This document shows positions 1 to 5,039 of a DNA stretch of 5,039 nt, piece after piece (within the stretch, counting starts at the first letter, position 1; each line of letters begins with the position of its first letter). The notes under the pieces were generated by a model that saw only the letters and a list, made by a program, of their open reading frames with translations, did not search any database and had not been told where the DNA came from. The stretch is taken from positions 1-5,039 of the forward strand of contig JAITKH010000141.1 in the NCBI GenBank assembly GCA_031278535.1, given 5' to 3'. Source of the DNA: Planctomycetota bacterium. GTDB taxonomy: Bacteria > Planctomycetota > SZUA-567. The translations under genes were made by a program, and so were the position numbers.

Positions 1-1
1 G

Positions 2-223
2 GAACTCATCAGGCAATTCCAGGAAATGCGCAAGGTGACCGGCCGCATGGGCCGTTTGGGCATTTTCGGCGGCGGCCGGAACTCATTGGCGGCCATGAAT
101 CCGGCCGCTCTCTCCGGCCTGGCGAACAGTCCGACAATTTATGGTTCAAAAAAGAAGGGGTCTAGGGCCCAGCAGAAAAAGAAGGACAGGAAAAAGGACA
201 AGAGAAAGAAAAGGAGGAAATAG
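2..223 (+). CDS. ffh: Signal recognition particle protein Ffh, C-terminal fragment (5' end outside window)
   Basis: About 73 codons remain, in the frame beginning at base 2, ending at TAG 221-223. Ffh is the GTPase subunit of the signal recognition particle: with 4.5S/6S RNA it binds signal sequences of nascent membrane and secreted proteins and docks with FtsY at the inner membrane. What is visible is the end of the methionine-rich M domain: a helix reading IRQFQEMRKVTGRMGRLG followed by a glycine-rich stretch, which matches the usual end of the Ffh M domain. The N and G (GTPase) domains lie upstream of the window. The last 24 or so residues form a Lys/Arg/Gln tail, a common but variable extension in this family. 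The stop codon overlaps the GTG start of rpsP by one base (TAGTG), and ffh-rpsP adjacency is a widespread arrangement that supports the call. The identification rests only on this short C-terminal part. Confidence 0.9.
   Translation, partial: ELIRQFQEMRKVTGRMGRLGIFGGGRNSLAAMNPAALSGLANSPTIYGSKKKGSRAQQKKKDRKKDKRKKRRK
211..217 (+). promoter_or_regulatory. Strong Shine-Dalgarno site for rpsP
   Basis: AAGGAGG lies 5 bases before the GTG at 223 and is a near-perfect anti-SD match. It sits inside the last Lys/Arg codons of ffh, so the basic Ffh tail and the rpsP ribosome binding site share the same bases. This site fixes the GTG start of rpsP. Confidence 0.85.
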
Positions 224-633
224 TGTCAGTAGCAATTCGTTTGTCACGCGCGGGACGCGCACACCTGCCGTATTATCACATCGGCGTCTTCGACAGCCGC
301 ACCCGCCGCGACGGCCGGCCGGTGGAACAGCTCGGCTTCTATGACCCCGAGTCGGGAAAGGAACCGGTTCGCATCGATCTGGCGCGCACCAAGTATTGGC
401 TGTCGGTCGGGGCCAGACCTTCGGCAACGATAGCGGCAATCCTGAAAGGACAAGGCGTCCCGTCCTCCGAATGGACGCCGAAAAAAAAGGCGAAAAAAGC
501 CGCCGGGACCAAACCTGCCGCCGCGGATAAGAAATTCACGAAGGCCGCGGGGAAACCGGCGGCCAAATCCAGGAAGGCCCGCACCGCCAATTCCAGGGCC
601 AGGGGCGAAAAGAAGCGCAAGAAGGCGGGATGA
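223..633 (+). CDS. rpsP: 30S ribosomal protein S16 with long basic C-terminal tail
   Basis: This encodes the small-subunit ribosomal protein S16 (136 residues), which binds 16S rRNA of the 5'/central domain and helps 30S assembly. The first 84 residues are a standard S16 fold: MSVAIRLSRAGR, the family's PYYHIGVFDSRTRRDGRPVE segment, GFYDP at 38-42, and the closing stretch with W59 and the 64-79 region. The core alone matches the usual 80-90 residue size. Residues 86-136 add a Lys/Ala/Arg-rich, low-complexity tail that is probably disordered and may contact rRNA; such tails occur in several bacterial phyla. The start is GTG at 223, supported by AAGGAGG 5 bases upstream and by homology starting at residue 1. 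It overlaps the ffh stop, so translation is probably coupled. The gene is not followed by the KH protein, rimM or trmD genes often found next to rpsP. Confidence 0.97.
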   Translation: MSVAIRLSRAGRAHLPYYHIGVFDSRTRRDGRPVEQLGFYDPESGKEPVRIDLARTKYWLSVGARPSATIAAILKGQGVPSSEWTPKKKAKKAAGTKPAAADKKFTKAAGKPAAKSRKARTANSRARGEKKRKKAG

Positions 634-658
634 CCCGCAGCGGCCAATCCGGCGCGCG

Positions 659-665
659 AAGGGAG
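659..665 (+). promoter_or_regulatory. Shine-Dalgarno site deciding the GTG 672 start
   Basis: AAGGGAG lies 6 bases upstream of GTG 672. It supports starting the small zinc protein there rather than at the in-frame ATG at 630, which overlaps the rpsP stop and would add 14 residues with no family-like sequence before the MKCWFC start. Confidence 0.6.
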
Positions 666-671
666 TGGAGC

Positions 672-884
672 GTGAAATGCTGGTTTTGCGATAACGAGGC
701 GAGAGGCGTTTGCGCGGCCTGCGGCCGGGCGTTGTGTTACGATCACGCCCATATTCACGACGCGATGACGCTGGCAAAGACCGATACATCGAGCGGATAT
801 ACCAGTTATTATAATGTTCTCAACGCTCTCAAATGTTCGGATTGCCGACTGGAGTGGATTTATCATAAACCCGGAGAAGGCTGA
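672..884 (+). CDS. Small Cys/His zinc-binding protein, B-box/DUF2180-like, function unknown
   Basis: This is a 70-residue protein of unknown function. It begins MKCWFCDNEARGVCAACGR and contains C3-x2-C6, C14-x2-C17, C22, then H25, H27 and H29. That spacing resembles cross-brace zinc fingers of the B-box type and small bacterial/archaeal proteins of the 'MKCxxC..A..VCxxCGRxLC..H' kind. A third CxxC pair (C55, C58) lies near the C terminus, followed by LEWIYHKPGEG. Two zinc ions are plausible. There is no signal peptide or membrane segment, so it is probably cytoplasmic. The start is GTG 672 (SD AAGGGAG 6 bases upstream); ATG 630, overlapping the rpsP stop as ATGA, is an alternative that gives 84 residues. 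It lies 38 bases after rpsP and 13 bases before the DUF4912 gene, so it is probably co-transcribed. The cysteine pattern makes it very likely to be a real gene; a role in translation or regulation is only a guess from context. Confidence 0.8.
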   Translation: MKCWFCDNEARGVCAACGRALCYDHAHIHDAMTLAKTDTSSGYTSYYNVLNALKCSDCRLEWIYHKPGEG

Positions 885-889
885 GGAAA
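883..889 (+). promoter_or_regulatory. Probable Shine-Dalgarno site for the DUF4912 gene
   Basis: GAGGAAA overlaps the stop of the zinc-protein gene and lies 8 bases before ATG 898. This is a reasonable distance and favours 898 over the upstream in-frame ATG at 814, which has no purine-rich site before it. A competing AAGG at 903-906 stands 9 bases before ATG 916. Confidence 0.45.
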
Positions 890-897
890 CGACGCTG

Positions 898-2589
898 ATG
901 TCAAGGTGGGGGGGGATGGCCGGAACGACGTCCCGTTCCGGAACGGAGAAGGAAACGCGGCGTGGCCGATTCGAAATGGAGCCGGCGGACGCTATCGCCC
1001 GGCGTTTTGGCGATGGTGATCCGCATCAGGAAGCGATCCGGTATTTCCGCGACAATTTCCCTATCCTCTTGGACGGCGCCCTGTTTTTCCGTCCCGATCC
1101 GGCCAGGTTTGTTCGGCAGGCTAGGGAGAGCCTGATGCGCGGTGCGGCGGGAAGGACCGCCGCCTCGCCCCCATTCCTGCGCGACACCCTCGCGTCCATC
1201 CGGGCTGAACCGAGGCCTTCCACAAAAATCGGGGCGGTTGCCATCGCCCCCCGTTCCGCCCGCGTTTGGTGGGATGTGGAAATTTTACGCCTTTCTCCGG
1301 TATCCGGAGAAGATATCCTCGCCGGCCTCGCAACTTCGCGCCCTATTCTCCGCTTTTATGATTTCACCGGCCTGGATCCGGCATTTCGCCGTTGGAATAG
1401 CTTTTTCGACATCGACATCGATCCGACTCAGAACGGCAAGACCATCGAATTTTGGGCGGCCGACCGTTCCTACCAAGTCGAACTGGGACTCCTGCGCACC
1501 GATGGCGGTTTTGAACGTCTGGCCCGATCCACTCATTTTACCCTTCCGAGAGAGGGGCGTGGTGCGGAAGAATTCCCCATCACGGTGACGGCTTCCCTTC
1601 CCCGGATGCAGGCGAAGGGAAGGGTTTCCTGTCCTTCACCAGATGCCGAAGCTCTACATTGGCTGGATTCGAGGCCCGATTTTCTCGGCCGTGATTTTCA
1701 AGCCGAGTTGATCATCCACCTGCTCTACCGCGACTACCTCCGGGAAGGCCAAAAAATTCTGCGGGCGGCGCCGGCCTTGTCGCGCCGCGATCCCGGCATT
1801 CTGGCCAATGAATATCGCCGGCGCACCGGTTTTCGGACCCGGCGGCTGAATCGCCGACCAACCGAAACCGGACTGATTGCGCCGCCGCTTCTTATCCTGC
1901 AGTTGGATTCGACGCCTAGTCCGCTCCGGTCGGGATTGGCATTTCCGCCCGCTTCCCTTTCTGTTCCCGGTCCGGCGTCCGTATGGTTGAAGCGCAATTA
2001 TTCGCCAATTTGTCTGGCTGCCGTCGGAGAAATTCTTCATTATGCCGCTATGGGAATTCCTTATCCGATTCCCGTCCTGAATGCTTCCCTCCCTCCCTCC
2101 CGCAGTACAACAACCAGGTATGTGGAACCGACAATCACCGGAGGGAACGCCGCCGGACTGGTCAGCTTTCTGAAAGAAGCGGATGATGATCGTGATCCTG
2201 CGATTGTCGCGGCCGAACCGGTCTTTGCCGCCGCCGCAAGCCTGCGCCGGAATTTGGCCGCCCTGGCGCCGGTTCTCCAGGAGGAAAGTGGCCCCGCCGC
2301 CCGTTGCGGAGGCCGTATGGGCGAGCGTTTCGCCAAATCGGGAGTCCACTTTACCGGACTTTCCCTTGTTTTGGAAGGCCGGACCCGGCCGGGCGCACGG
2401 CTCAAGATTGGCGGCAAGCGGATCGCGGTTGGCGCCGACGGCCGTTTCCGGATTGAATGCGTCCTTTCCGGCCGCAAGAACGGCGTTCCCATCGATGTCG
2501 ACGCCCCTTCCGGCGGCGGGATACGCGGCCGCATCGTTCTTGAATGGCAAAAACGTCCGGCCGGCGGCATCAAGGCGCTTGCCAGATGA
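898..2589 (+). CDS. DUF4912 domain-containing protein
   Basis: This is a 563-residue protein whose molecular function is not established. Residues about 122-218 match the DUF4912 pattern: ARVWWDVE, then ILRFYDFTGLD, NSFFDIDID, a WAADRSYQVELGLL strand, and a closing FERLARSTHFTLPR. A conserved-looking block precedes it (residues 41-71, DPHQEAIRYFRDNFPILLDG onward). The middle (about 233-480) has one helical stretch with many aromatic residues (FQAELIIHLLYRDYLREGQK) and proline-rich parts. Residues about 486-548 (LVLEGRTRPGARLKIGGKRI, then ADGRF) resemble the short beta-sandwich seen in glucodextranase-B-like domains, which is tentative. No signal peptide or membrane helix is visible. ATG 898 is chosen from GAGGAAA upstream; ATG 916 and ATG 976 are possible, and family-like sequence begins only after 976. 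The stop overlaps the next gene as ATGA. DUF4912 proteins are sometimes linked to polysaccharide enzymes, but nothing here proves that role. Confidence 0.85.
   Translation: MSRWGGMAGTTSRSGTEKETRRGRFEMEPADAIARRFGDGDPHQEAIRYFRDNFPILLDGALFFRPDPARFVRQARESLMRGAAGRTAASPPFLRDTLASIRAEPRPSTKIGAVAIAPRSARVWWDVEILRLSPVSGEDILAGLATSRPILRFYDFTGLDPAFRRWNSFFDIDIDPTQNGKTIEFWAADRSYQVELGLLRTDGGFERLARSTHFTLPREGRGAEEFPITVTASLPRMQAKGRVSCPSPDAEALHWLDSRPDFLGRDFQAELIIHLLYRDYLREGQKILRAAPALSRRDPGILANEYRRRTGFRTRRLNRRPTETGLIAPPLLILQLDSTPSPLRSGLAFPPASLSVPGPASVWLKRNYSPICLAAVGEILHYAAMGIPYPIPVLNASLPPSRSTTTRYVEPTITGGNAAGLVSFLKEADDDRDPAIVAAEPVFAAAASLRRNLAALAPVLQEESGPAARCGGRMGERFAKSGVHFTGLSLVLEGRTRPGARLKIGGKRIAVGADGRFRIECVLSGRKNGVPIDVDAPSGGGIRGRIVLEWQKRPAGGIKALAR
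908..915 (+). repeat. G8 homopolymer tract near the start of the DUF4912 gene
   Basis: Eight consecutive G bases lie between two candidate start codons (ATG 898 and ATG 916) of the DUF4912 gene. If translation starts at 898, a change in tract length would shift the frame; if it starts at 916, the tract lies in the leader next to the ribosome binding region. It could also be a spot for sequencing error. Confidence 0.9.
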
Positions 2590-3035
2590 GCTGTGCCCGG
2601 ACAAAGGCTCCCTGGTATGATGGCGGCCTTTCCTTCTCCTGTTTGGGTTGCGGCGATTGCTGCCGAGGACCGGGAGGATATGTCTGGCTGAGCGAGGACG
2701 AGGCCAAGGCTATAGCCAGGGCTTTGGAGCAGGAATTTGCGGCGTTTGCTTCCAGAACTTTGCGGAATACCCTTGTGGGCCTGGCGCTGATCGACGATGC
2801 CAGGGGCAACTGTCCTCTGCTTGATTCCAACGGCAGATGCCGCGTGTATCCCGTGCGCCCGAGGCAATGCCGCACTTGGCCCTGGTGGAAGGAAAACCTG
2901 GCATCGCGTCGGCGTTGGGAGGATCTGGCTTCCCGCTGTCCCGGCATGAATCGGGGCGTTGTCCATTCCATCTCCGCTATCGAGAAGGCAATGGCTGGGA
3001 AACCGTCCGGAGCCGTGCCGATTCCCGATTCCTGA
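2586..3035 (+). CDS. YkgJ-family cysteine cluster protein
   Basis: This 149-residue protein belongs to the YkgJ-type cysteine-cluster (CxxCxxCC) family, a widespread group of putative metal-binding (zinc or iron-sulfur) proteins with no settled function. Seen here: FSCLGCGDCCRGPGGYVWLS with C19, C22, C25 and C26; NCPLLDSNGRCRVYPVRPRQC with C76, C85 and C95; the typical TWPWW segment at 98-101; and a last cysteine in the CPG at 118-120. All eight expected cysteines are present, so the site looks intact. No signal peptide or membrane segment is seen. ATG 2586 is chosen: it overlaps the upstream stop (ATGA), has AAGG 10 bases upstream, and begins close to the conserved part. An earlier in-frame ATG at 2544 would only add residues overlapping the DUF4912 gene. 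mnmE follows after 2 bases, suggesting translational coupling. Confidence 0.9.
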   Translation: MSCARTKAPWYDGGLSFSCLGCGDCCRGPGGYVWLSEDEAKAIARALEQEFAAFASRTLRNTLVGLALIDDARGNCPLLDSNGRCRVYPVRPRQCRTWPWWKENLASRRRWEDLASRCPGMNRGVVHSISAIEKAMAGKPSGAVPIPDS

Positions 3036-3037
3036 AC

Positions 3038-4444
3038 ATGACGTATTTTTCCTATGACGATATAGTCCAAATCGGTACCGGCGGCGGAACAGCTTGGCTG
3101 GGCGCTCTGCGCTTGTCAGGTCCCTGCGCCTTCGATATCCTGGCCCGGGCGACAGCAGATTTGGAAGGCGTCCTTGCAAGCCGGCCGGCGCGAAGCGTCC
3201 ATGTCTGCCGCCTTCGAGTGAAGCTTTTACGGTACACGGCCGGAGGGCCGGTCGAAACGATTCTTGCTTGCAATGCCCGCGCTTTCTTGATGCCGGCGCC
3301 CAGGAGCTATACCTGCGAAGATATGGCGGAAGTGCACCTTCCCGGATCGCCCGCCCTGCTCGCCGCCGCCCTTGCCTCCCTGCTCGCCGCCGGTGCCCGC
3401 GAAGCGGCGCCGGGAGAATTTACCTTCCGCGCCTTTCGGAACGGGCGTTTGGGCCTGGGCCAGGCCGAGGCGGTGGAGGATGCGATTCGAGCCGGGAACG
3501 AGTCGGAAAAATGCGCGGCGCTATCCCGTCTGGGAGACGATAGCCGCACCCGGATTGCCGCCTGGCGGGATCGTGCGCTCGATCTGGCGGCCCGGACGGA
3601 AGCATTCCTTGATTTTCCGGACGAGGAGCTGGAAGGCAATCCGACGGAAGAATTGGCGGAGATGGCGGCGATTCTTGAACAGGACGGCGTCGGCGCCGCC
3701 GGCGAATGGTACGGCGGCCGCTCCGGATTGCCCCGCGTCGCGCTGGCAGGCCTGGCCAACGCCGGCAAAAGTTCGCTTTTTAATCGCCTGGTCGGGGAGG
3801 ACGCTTCGCTGGTGTCGCCGGAAGCCTCGACCACACACGACATGCTGACCCGGGAAATCGTCATCGGGGAGGAGCGTTTCCTCCTTTCCGATCTTCCCGG
3901 ACGCCATGCCGGCGGCGATGCCCGCCAGCGCCAAATTGGGGAATTGGGACTGGAGCGTTTGGCCGGCGAGGACCTGGTGATCTGGGTCCTTGATGCTTCG
4001 CTGTCGCCGGATCGGGAGGAAATCCTCCTGGCGGCCGGAATTCCGGGAAGGATTCTTCCGGTACTCAACAAGCGCGACCTGCCGCCGGCAACAACCGCAA
4101 TTGAGATTGGTGGAAAACTGGCGGAATCGGGTAGGGACGCCCCGTTTCCCCTGGAGGTCAGTGCCGCCACGGGCGAGGGGCTTGAAGCTTTGCGGCTCGC
4201 TATTGTCCAGGCCGTCCGGCATTTGCCGGGAGGTTGCCGATGGAGCCGCCGGGAATTGCTGGAACTGGCCACTGCCCGGGCGGACGTCCGCCTGGCGATG
4301 GAGGAATTGGCCGGAGCCGGGCGATTGGAATTGGTTGCCGATGCGCTGCGCCTTGCTGCCGATTCCTTTTCCCGCGCTTTTGGGGAAGGCTATTCCGAAG
4401 CGGTTTTGGATCGCATTTTTTCCCGTTTCTGTATCGGAAAATAA
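3038..4444 (+). CDS. mnmE: tRNA uridine-5-carboxymethylaminomethyl(34) synthesis GTPase MnmE (divergent)
   Basis: MnmE (TrmE), with MnmG, installs the cmnm5 group on wobble U34 of certain tRNAs, using GTP hydrolysis and a one-carbon folate donor. Its 468 residues fit the family length. Visible in order: an N-terminal folate-type domain (LRLSGP at 24-29, SYTCEDMAEVH at 90-100); the helical-domain signature PGEFTFRAFRNGRLGLGQAEA (125-145); FLDFPDEEL (190-198); the inserted GTPase domain with P-loop GLANAGKSS (238-246), G2 STTHD (264-268), G3 DLPG (285-288), G4 NKRD (344-347) and SAATGEGL (375-382); and the invariant FCIGK C terminus with C465, needed for modification in E. coli. Oddities: G3 is DLPG instead of the usual DTAG, the switch II loop looks about four residues longer than in E. 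coli, and the usual HGG after the SYTxED motif is replaced. ATG 3038 is chosen from homology and length; it follows the ykgJ-type stop by 2 bases with no clear SD, so reinitiation is likely. The partner mnmG is not in the window. Confidence 0.95.
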   Translation: MTYFSYDDIVQIGTGGGTAWLGALRLSGPCAFDILARATADLEGVLASRPARSVHVCRLRVKLLRYTAGGPVETILACNARAFLMPAPRSYTCEDMAEVHLPGSPALLAAALASLLAAGAREAAPGEFTFRAFRNGRLGLGQAEAVEDAIRAGNESEKCAALSRLGDDSRTRIAAWRDRALDLAARTEAFLDFPDEELEGNPTEELAEMAAILEQDGVGAAGEWYGGRSGLPRVALAGLANAGKSSLFNRLVGEDASLVSPEASTTHDMLTREIVIGEERFLLSDLPGRHAGGDARQRQIGELGLERLAGEDLVIWVLDASLSPDREEILLAAGIPGRILPVLNKRDLPPATTAIEIGGKLAESGRDAPFPLEVSAATGEGLEALRLAIVQAVRHLPGGCRWSRRELLELATARADVRLAMEELAGAGRLELVADALRLAADSFSRAFGEGYSEAVLDRIFSRFCIGK

Positions 4445-4448
4445 AGCT

Positions 4449-4925
4449 ATGAAGCCGGAGAGGGAATTGAAGAGCGAACCCGAAGTATGGATTTACGCCG
4501 ATGGGGCCTGTTCTGGAAATCCCGGACCGGGCGGCTGGGGCGCCATTCTTCATTACCCGTCCGCCGGCAAGGAAAAACGCATATCCGGGGCCGAGTCCAT
4601 GACCACCAATAATCGCATGGAACTGATCGCCGTTATCCAGGGCCTGGCGGCGCTCTCCCGCCCCTGCCGGGTGCGGGTGGTGACGGACAGCCGCTACGTG
4701 GTGAACGGCTTCACCGCCGGCTGGCTGGCCGGATGGGAAAGGAATGGATGGCGTACCGCCGACAGGAAACCTGTCAAAAACGCGGAACTTTGGCGGGAAT
4801 TGAGGACGGCGGCGGCCGTCCATCAAGTGGAATGGATGTGGATTCGCGGTCACAACGGCAATCCGCGAAATGAGGAGGCGGATCGATTGGCGGTGGCGGC
4901 GAGGCTGGGATTGCAATCCAAATAA
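4449..4925 (+). CDS. rnhA: Ribonuclease HI
   Basis: This is a type 1 ribonuclease H (158 residues; E. coli RNase HI is 155) that cuts the RNA strand of RNA:DNA hybrids, removing R-loops and primer remnants. The active site is complete: D18 in YADGACSGNPGPGGWG, E58 in NNRMELIA, D80 in VVTDSRYV, and D145 in NEEADRLA, with the catalytic histidine H135 in RGHNGNP. The basic substrate-binding handle is present (WERNGWRTADRKPVKNAELW, 96-115), as in E. coli-type enzymes. About 12 residues precede the first strand. ATG 4449 is the only sensible start, 4 bases after the mnmE stop, with a weak GGAAA (4436-4440) 8 bases upstream. It is the last clear gene of the apparent operon. A functional enzyme is expected. 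Confidence 0.97.
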   Translation: MKPERELKSEPEVWIYADGACSGNPGPGGWGAILHYPSAGKEKRISGAESMTTNNRMELIAVIQGLAALSRPCRVRVVTDSRYVVNGFTAGWLAGWERNGWRTADRKPVKNAELWRELRTAAAVHQVEWMWIRGHNGNPRNEEADRLAVAARLGLQSK

Positions 4926-5039
4926 CAATTTCATGCCGTCATCTGGATAGGCGTACATTGTCACCGCCGTTCTCTTTACGTGGACTTTTGGAAATTATGC
5001 GGCCCAGGCGAGAGCATTGACAAGGAGTTCCTGAATTAT
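4926..5039. other. Intergenic end region after rnhA
   Basis: These 114 bases are less GC-rich than the genes before them and hold no supported gene on either strand. I see no convincing rho-independent terminator: the best inverted repeat is only GGCG/CGCC (4950-4953 with 4965-4968), not followed by a T-run. Possible signals are confined to the last 25 bases. Confidence 0.6.
5022..5027 (+). promoter_or_regulatory. Possible ribosome binding site (or -35 element) for a gene beyond the window
   Basis: AAGGAG occurs here, and the window ends in AT at 5038-5039. If the next base is G, an ATG would stand 10 bases after the site and begin the next gene. The same place also holds TTGACA (5017-5022), identical to the sigma70 -35 consensus, with any -10 box at standard spacing falling just outside the window. 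Neither reading can be settled from the bases shown. Confidence 0.3.

Noticed and set aside
630..671. ATG 630 as the start of the zinc protein, overlapping the rpsP stop
   Set aside because: Possible by ATGA coupling, but GTG 672 has a well-spaced AAGGGAG and gives the family-like MKCxxC start. Kept as an alternative only.
810..815. Perfect TATAAT (-10 consensus) inside the zinc-protein gene
   Set aside because: No -35-like hexamer at 16-18 bases upstream and no TGn extension; it is explained by Tyr-Tyr-Asn codons.
814..897. Upstream in-frame ATG 814 as the start of the DUF4912 gene
   Set aside because: It overlaps the zinc-protein gene by 71 bases, has no ribosome binding site, and the added residues are simply the zinc gene read in another frame.
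2837..3037. Longer mnmE reading frame starting at 2837
   Set aside because: The extra 67 residues overlap the YkgJ-type gene in another frame; MnmE homology and normal length begin at ATG 3038.
2061..3179. Long open frame on the minus strand (372 codons), and a similar one at 3307-4272
   Set aside because: Both are antisense to well-supported genes; their sequences are low-complexity Arg/Pro/Ser/Ala of the kind produced by GC-rich codon shadows, with no recognisable domain.
4950..4968. Possible terminator hairpin after rnhA
   Set aside because: Only four base pairs around an 11-base loop, and no T-run follows.
4997..5020. Seven-codon open frame just before AAGGAG, a possible leader peptide
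   Set aside because: No ribosome binding site before it, no run of regulatory codons and no attenuator structure; too short to support.

Overview
This window is a compact, single-strand (+) block of bacterial housekeeping and accessory genes. It looks like one transcription unit running from the 3' end of ffh through rnhA. Gene boundaries are very tight: TAG/GTG and ATGA overlaps, or gaps of 2 to 38 bases. The DNA is GC-rich. The ffh-rpsP adjacency, S16 with a long basic tail, a DUF4912-family protein and a strongly divergent MnmE suggest a bacterium outside the well-studied model phyla. A PVC-type or candidate-phylum lineage is plausible, but that is a guess from gene content, not a phylogenetic result.

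Layout: (1) 2-223, C-terminal end of the signal recognition particle GTPase Ffh (M domain plus Lys/Arg-rich tail). (2) 223-633, rpsP (ribosomal protein S16), starting GTG and overlapping the ffh stop by one base. (3) 672-884, a 70-residue Cys/His zinc-binding protein of unknown function. (4) 898-2589, a DUF4912-domain protein with a possible C-terminal beta-sandwich domain. (5) 2586-3035, a YkgJ-type CxxCxxCC cysteine-cluster protein. (6) 3038-4444, mnmE (tRNA wobble-uridine modification GTPase). (7) 4449-4925, rnhA (ribonuclease HI). (8) 4926-5039, a short intergenic end containing an AAGGAG/TTGACA signal near the window edge.

The recognisable genes serve protein export (Ffh), translation (S16, MnmE) and RNA:DNA hybrid removal (RNase HI). 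This is a typical mixed housekeeping operon. The usual partners after rpsP in many bacteria (KH-domain protein, rimM, trmD, rplS) are absent here, and three poorly characterised genes stand between rpsP and mnmE. I found no mobile element, CRISPR array, tRNA, rRNA or convincing terminator. I see no clearly new multi-gene system. The most interesting points are the divergent MnmE catalytic and cofactor motifs, the DUF4912 protein, and the small zinc protein inserted after rpsP.
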